Assembly: GCA_016278585.1 (NCBI GenBank)
Contig: JADQBO010000053.1
Location: 1-7,991, forward strand
Direction: 5' to 3'
DNA from: Desulfosporosinus sp.
GTDB taxonomy: Bacteria; Bacillota; Desulfitobacteriia; Desulfitobacteriales; Desulfitobacteriaceae
DNA: 7,991 nucleotides
The position numbers and the translations under genes are program-made. Every line of letters begins with the position of its first letter. Positions within the stretch are counted from its first letter, which is position 1. Positions 5,192-7,991 of the stretch are shown one piece after another. The notes beneath the pieces were generated by a model, which saw only the letters and a program-made list of their open reading frames with translations, searched no databases and had not been told where the DNA came from.

Positions 5192-7758
5192 AAACTATCA
5201 CCTACCTTTCTCACATCACAAAGACATTCATTCCAAGCAGTATTTGGAGACCACATTCCCGGGACAAAGTATAATTCATGAGTTGGTTTGATAAAGGGAT
5301 ACGTTAAGGAGTTATAGGATGCTCCTTTTAAATTACGACTCCACCACCCTTGCTCAAAGACTGCTTGTTTTAGTCCAACACCCGGATCAATAATTGCATA
5401 AGCCGTAAGTGTGCCGCGATCATTATAGATTTCAACTTCGTCCCCTTCTTTAATCCCCTTTTCCTTGCCATCCTCTGGACTAAGCCAAACCCTCGGCTTA
5501 CCCTCTTGAAGTTCATTCATCCAAACGTTATTAGAATGGGTGGAATGCACTCGGTAAATGGCATTCCTTGTAACGTAAGTAAATTGGTACTTTTCTTTAG
5601 CTAGAGGGTTTAAAACATACTCACTTTCCTCAAAGGGAGGCTTATGTACCGGAAGTGCCTCGCCCACCTGTAGCATGAGATCTTCATCTTTGTAGAATTC
5701 AATCCGTCCGCTCTTTACAAACTGAGCGGTTTGCTCAAGTTTAGCAGGCAGACTGACCGGTGGAAACGGCTTTTTATGTTGAACTTGTTCATAAAATGGA
5801 ATTTGCCGCCCTCCTGGGACTTCGGATTTTAAGCGGACAGGGCCTTGTTTAAGTTGATCTAAAGTTATTCCAGCAACCTCAGGTCCTCCAGTTTCCAGTA
5901 AAAGCTCGATCACTTTTTCCGCAGCCTGATTTGGTTCTAGGTCAGGATAAAAGTACTTCTCAAACTCTGGATTCAGTCGTTTAGCTAGTTCTCGAATAAT
6001 CCACAACTCTGGTTTTCCTTCGTAAAGGGGAGCAACAGCTGGCTGTTGTAACTGAAGGTAAGGATGAACTGGAGTAGCCACGAGATCTGTTTTTTCATAC
6101 CAAGACACGGCTGGAAGTACAGCATGACTATACTCACAAGACGTTGTCATTTGAAAATCAGTCGTTACGACAAATTCTAAGTCCTCATTTTCCACCATCT
6201 CACGAAGTTTATTTGCCATGTTGTGCTGATCAAACGGGTTTCCCCAACCTACAACGAGGGCTTTAATTCCATGTTTAGGCCATTTTGCTTTCATTGTTTC
6301 GGTGGGTCCGTTAAGGACATACAGGAAAGGTAGCCAGTTTTGCTTTATACCTTCGGGAACCCACCATTCTCCGACTTTAAAACGTATTCGATACTGACCT
6401 GCGTAAGTAGAAATTCCCGCTCCTGATCTGCCGATATTTCCAGTCAAAACCGGCAGCAATGCTAAAGCTCTCCCCTTTAGATCGCCGTGATACCACTGAT
6501 AGTTCCCAGCGCCATAGATCACGTGAAGGGGTTTGCTGCCTGCCATTTCACGGGCTATACGTACGAGATCGACTTTGGATATCCCTGCTAACACTTCAAT
6601 TTCTTCCGGAGTGTATCGGGCTAGACTTTCTTTTAGTAGTTGAAACGCAGGTTTGGCTTTCACGACTTCACCTGTTTTTAAGGTTACATCCACTTCTCCC
6701 TCGATCTTTACATCTAAAGGAAGATCCAGCTTTTCCGGGTGTACCGCTATAAGCTGGCCTTTATAGGCAACATAGGCTTCCCGATAAGCAGGAATATCTG
6801 AGGGTTTGGCCAGGCCTTTAACCTCATCCGCTTTTAATCGTTTGCCATTATCGACACGAACGAGGAGCGGTAGGTCCGTAAAGGTTTTGATAAAGTCTGA
6901 ATCATAAAGATCTTCTTCGATCAGTATGCGAGCTAAACCTAAGGCAACTGCAGCATCACTACTTGCTTTAATTGAAATCCATTCATCGGCTTTGGCCGCA
7001 GTAGGACTAAAGTTAGGGTCAAAAACCAAGATCTTAGCACCTTTATTTCTAGCCTCTAGGAGAAAATGAGCATCAGGGATTCGAGTGGCCAAGATATTGG
7101 AACCAAATATCATAACGTAACGAGAATTATTCCATTCCCGTGGCTCGAGTTCCTCGCTTTGCACCCCAAAAGTCATTGGCCAAAACATCGGTAAATCTCC
7201 GTTTTGATCGTAAGCATGGTGCAGGGTCCAACCTGCTAACGTTGCCAACCTACTTACTGCCCCTTTTTGTACGTATCCCGTTCCCCCCACCTGGAAGGCT
7301 ACTCCGATTGATTCTGGACCGTATTTATCCGCAATTTCCTTTAACCGACCAGCTGTATAATCTAACGTCTCATTCCAGGTAGCTTCTTTAAAATCCCCTG
7401 AGCCTGGTTTCCCCTTTAAAATAAGAGGTTTTTGCAAACGATCAGGACCATAGATCAAGTTTGTCATGGAGAGCCCTTTCAGGCAGCCACGAGGATTGTA
7501 CTCTATCTCCGGATAATCTGCGGCTTGTATGATAGATTTAATCTGACCATCCTCTACAAGAGCGTTCATCCCACAAGCCCCAGTACAGTTTGGAGAACAC
7601 GTCGTACGAACATAGGTAATATTCGATTCAATCTGTTTAGGCGCGGCGCCTGCTTGATGAATAAACGACACTGTCCCGACCGTTCCTGCGAAGACCCCAG
7701 TAGCTGCAGTTGCCTTTAGAAATTGTCGACGAGAAAGTTTTAGATTGTTTTTTTTCAT
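5188..7758 (-). CDS. Tat-exported molybdopterin oxidoreductase catalytic subunit, type II (NarG/SerA/PcrA-like)
   Basis: This is a bis-MGD enzyme of the DMSO reductase superfamily, 856 residues. Residues 9-15 (SRRQFLK) followed by a hydrophobic stretch form a Tat signal, with possible cleavage near A38. The [4Fe-4S] cluster ligands are C54, C58, C62 (C-x3-C-x3-C) and C92 (RGC). The x3-x3 spacing is that of type II members, with Cys where NarG has His. YDQNGDLP (183-190) aligns with NarG YDWYCDLP, making D188 the probable Mo ligand. NRIPDAH-like (ATRIPDAH, 224-231) and the C-terminal domain (about 722-856, YRVHSTHSNN) also resemble NarG. Known type II substrates include nitrate, selenate, chlorate, perchlorate, DMS and ethylbenzene; none can be assigned here. 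The Firmicute SrdBCA selenate reductase is one known precedent for an NrfD-type partner. GGAGGTG lies 8 bases before the ATG. No TorD-like chaperone gene is identifiable in the window. Confidence 0.92.
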   Translation of the reverse strand: MKKNNLKLSRRQFLKATAATGVFAGTVGTVSFIHQAGAAPKQIESNITYVRTTCSPNCTGACGMNALVEDGQIKSIIQAADYPEIEYNPRGCLKGLSMTNLIYGPDRLQKPLILKGKPGSGDFKEATWNETLDYTAGRLKEIADKYGPESIGVAFQVGGTGYVQKGAVSRLATLAGWTLHHAYDQNGDLPMFWPMTFGVQSEELEPREWNNSRYVMIFGSNILATRIPDAHFLLEARNKGAKILVFDPNFSPTAAKADEWISIKASSDAAVALGLARILIEEDLYDSDFIKTFTDLPLLVRVDNGKRLKADEVKGLAKPSDIPAYREAYVAYKGQLIAVHPEKLDLPLDVKIEGEVDVTLKTGEVVKAKPAFQLLKESLARYTPEEIEVLAGISKVDLVRIAREMAGSKPLHVIYGAGNYQWYHGDLKGRALALLPVLTGNIGRSGAGISTYAGQYRIRFKVGEWWVPEGIKQNWLPFLYVLNGPTETMKAKWPKHGIKALVVGWGNPFDQHNMANKLREMVENEDLEFVVTTDFQMTTSCEYSHAVLPAVSWYEKTDLVATPVHPYLQLQQPAVAPLYEGKPELWIIRELAKRLNPEFEKYFYPDLEPNQAAEKVIELLLETGGPEVAGITLDQLKQGPVRLKSEVPGGRQIPFYEQVQHKKPFPPVSLPAKLEQTAQFVKSGRIEFYKDEDLMLQVGEALPVHKPPFEESEYVLNPLAKEKYQFTYVTRNAIYRVHSTHSNNVWMNELQEGKPRVWLSPEDGKEKGIKEGDEVEIYNDRGTLTAYAIIDPGVGLKQAVFEQGWWSRNLKGASYNSLTYPFIKPTHELYFVPGMWSPNTAWNECLCDVRKVGDSL

Positions 7759-7766
7759 TGAACGGA

Positions 7767-7773
7767 CACCTCC
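7767..7773 (-). promoter_or_regulatory. Shine-Dalgarno site of the catalytic subunit gene
   Basis: GGAGGTG on the minus strand ends 8 bases before the ATG at 7758. The Tat motif follows within nine residues, which confirms the start. Confidence 0.8.
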
Positions 7774-7816
7774 ACTTGAATCTTCTTAAAAACTACTCAA
7801 CATTCGCCGAGAGACG

Positions 7817-7845
7817 ACTTTAATCAACTTATGTAAATTTGTCTA
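7817..7845 (-). promoter_or_regulatory. Possible promoter of the molybdoenzyme operon
   Basis: On the minus strand TAGACA (7845-7840) is followed after 17 bases by TAAAGT (7822-7817), matching the sigma-A consensus at 5/6 and 4/6. An alternative is the perfect TATAAT at 7866-7861, which has no good -35 because its upstream bases lie in the terminator hairpin. The choice between the two is uncertain. Confidence 0.3.
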
Positions 7846-7848
7846 CAT
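7831..7848. promoter_or_regulatory. Possible CRP/FNR-family operator
   Basis: ATGTA (7831-7835), 8 bases, then TACAT (7844-7848) form a perfect dyad that fits TGT-N10-ACA, the core spacing of CRP/FNR-family sites (TGTAA-N6-CTACA). It lies 73-90 bases upstream of the catalytic gene. It overlaps the -35 of one candidate promoter and lies just after the expected start of the other. Either position suggests repression more than activation. Confidence 0.35.
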
Positions 7849-7875
7849 GCAACGGAAGGTATTATAGTTATTTAG

Positions 7876-7907
7876 TAAAATGACTGCCTTCACGGAGGAA
7901 GGCAGTC
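7876..7907 (-). terminator. Rho-independent terminator of the gene at the right edge
   Basis: A perfect 10-bp stem, GACTGCCTTC (7882-7891) with GAAGGCAGTC (7898-7907), encloses a 6-base loop. On the minus strand it is followed by ATTTTA, a weak T-tract. It lies about 30 bases after the stop codon at 7939-7941, so it separates that gene from the molybdoenzyme operon. Confidence 0.75.
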
Positions 7908-7938
7908 TCATTGAGTCGTTTGGTATTAAGGTTTTCAC

Positions 7939-7991
7939 TTATGCCATGAACATCTTGACATCATCTTCAACACTGGAGATGCCTGCTATGC
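7939..7991 (-). CDS. C-terminal end of an unidentified protein (partial)
   Basis: On the minus strand 16 codons end in TAA (7941-7939): I-A-G-I-S-S-V-E-D-D-V-K-M-F-M-A. The rest lies beyond base 7991. The frame is supported by the terminator hairpin about 30 bases downstream and by the shared direction with the next operon. The fragment is too short to recognise. A Tat-enzyme chaperone would make sense in this place, but nothing in the residues shows it. Confidence 0.55.
   Translation of the reverse strand, partial: IAGISSVEDDVKMFMA

Noticed and set aside
3122..7719. Several open frames of 60-97 codons on the plus strand across the molybdoenzyme operon and sod
   Set aside because: They run antisense to clear genes, have no recognisable protein features, and are expected by chance opposite long coding regions.
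7812..7832. FNR-like half-site ATCAA (TTGAT on the minus strand)
   Set aside because: Only one half of the palindrome is present, and such a pentamer is common by chance.
1..7991. CRISPR arrays, tRNA genes, phage or defence genes
   Set aside because: No regularly spaced repeats, tRNA-like folds or related proteins were seen in reading both strands by eye.

Overview
The window looks like a chromosomal segment of an anaerobic, low-to-mid GC, spore-former-type Firmicute, most plausibly of the Desulfosporosinus/Desulfitobacterium group. This is an inference. It rests on near-perfect Bacillus-type Shine-Dalgarno sequences (AAGGAGG, GGAGGTG), frequent GTG/TTG starts, a tungsten-type aldehyde ferredoxin oxidoreductase, and a secreted molybdoenzyme with an iron-sulfur subunit and an NrfD anchor. 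No rRNA or other taxonomic marker is present.

Left part, plus strand (1-1924): the 3' end of a [4Fe-4S] ferredoxin-like subunit is translationally coupled (TAATG overlap) to a complete aldehyde ferredoxin oxidoreductase (AOR). A rho-independent terminator follows, facing a convergent small gene.

Middle part (1925-2503): a 59-residue unrecognised protein on the minus strand (GTG start), then about 370 bases without a gene. That stretch holds a cluster of hairpins resembling the right end (omega-RNA region) of an IS200/IS605-type element with no transposase beside it, an AT-rich spacer, another stem-loop, and a strong terminator for the superoxide dismutase gene.

Right part, minus strand (2504-7758, transcribed right to left): a probable operon. 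It encodes a Tat-exported molybdopterin catalytic subunit, a four-cluster ferredoxin subunit (ATGA overlap), a ten-helix NrfD/PsrC-type membrane subunit (13-nt gap), and then a Mn-type superoxide dismutase about 75-100 bases further on, with its own possible promoter. The first three should form one extracytoplasmic iron-sulfur molybdoenzyme exchanging electrons with the quinone pool. The catalytic subunit carries type II (NarG/SerA/PcrA-like) signatures, including a probable Asp molybdenum ligand, yet it is paired with a DmsB-like subunit and an NrfD anchor. Its substrate cannot be named from sequence.

Far right (7759-7991): the operon's control region with a TGT-N10-ACA dyad, a terminator hairpin, and the last 16 codons of another minus-strand gene.

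The most unusual points are the hybrid make-up of the molybdoenzyme, a superoxide dismutase whose best-placed start codon is ATT, and the orphan IS605-like hairpin cluster.
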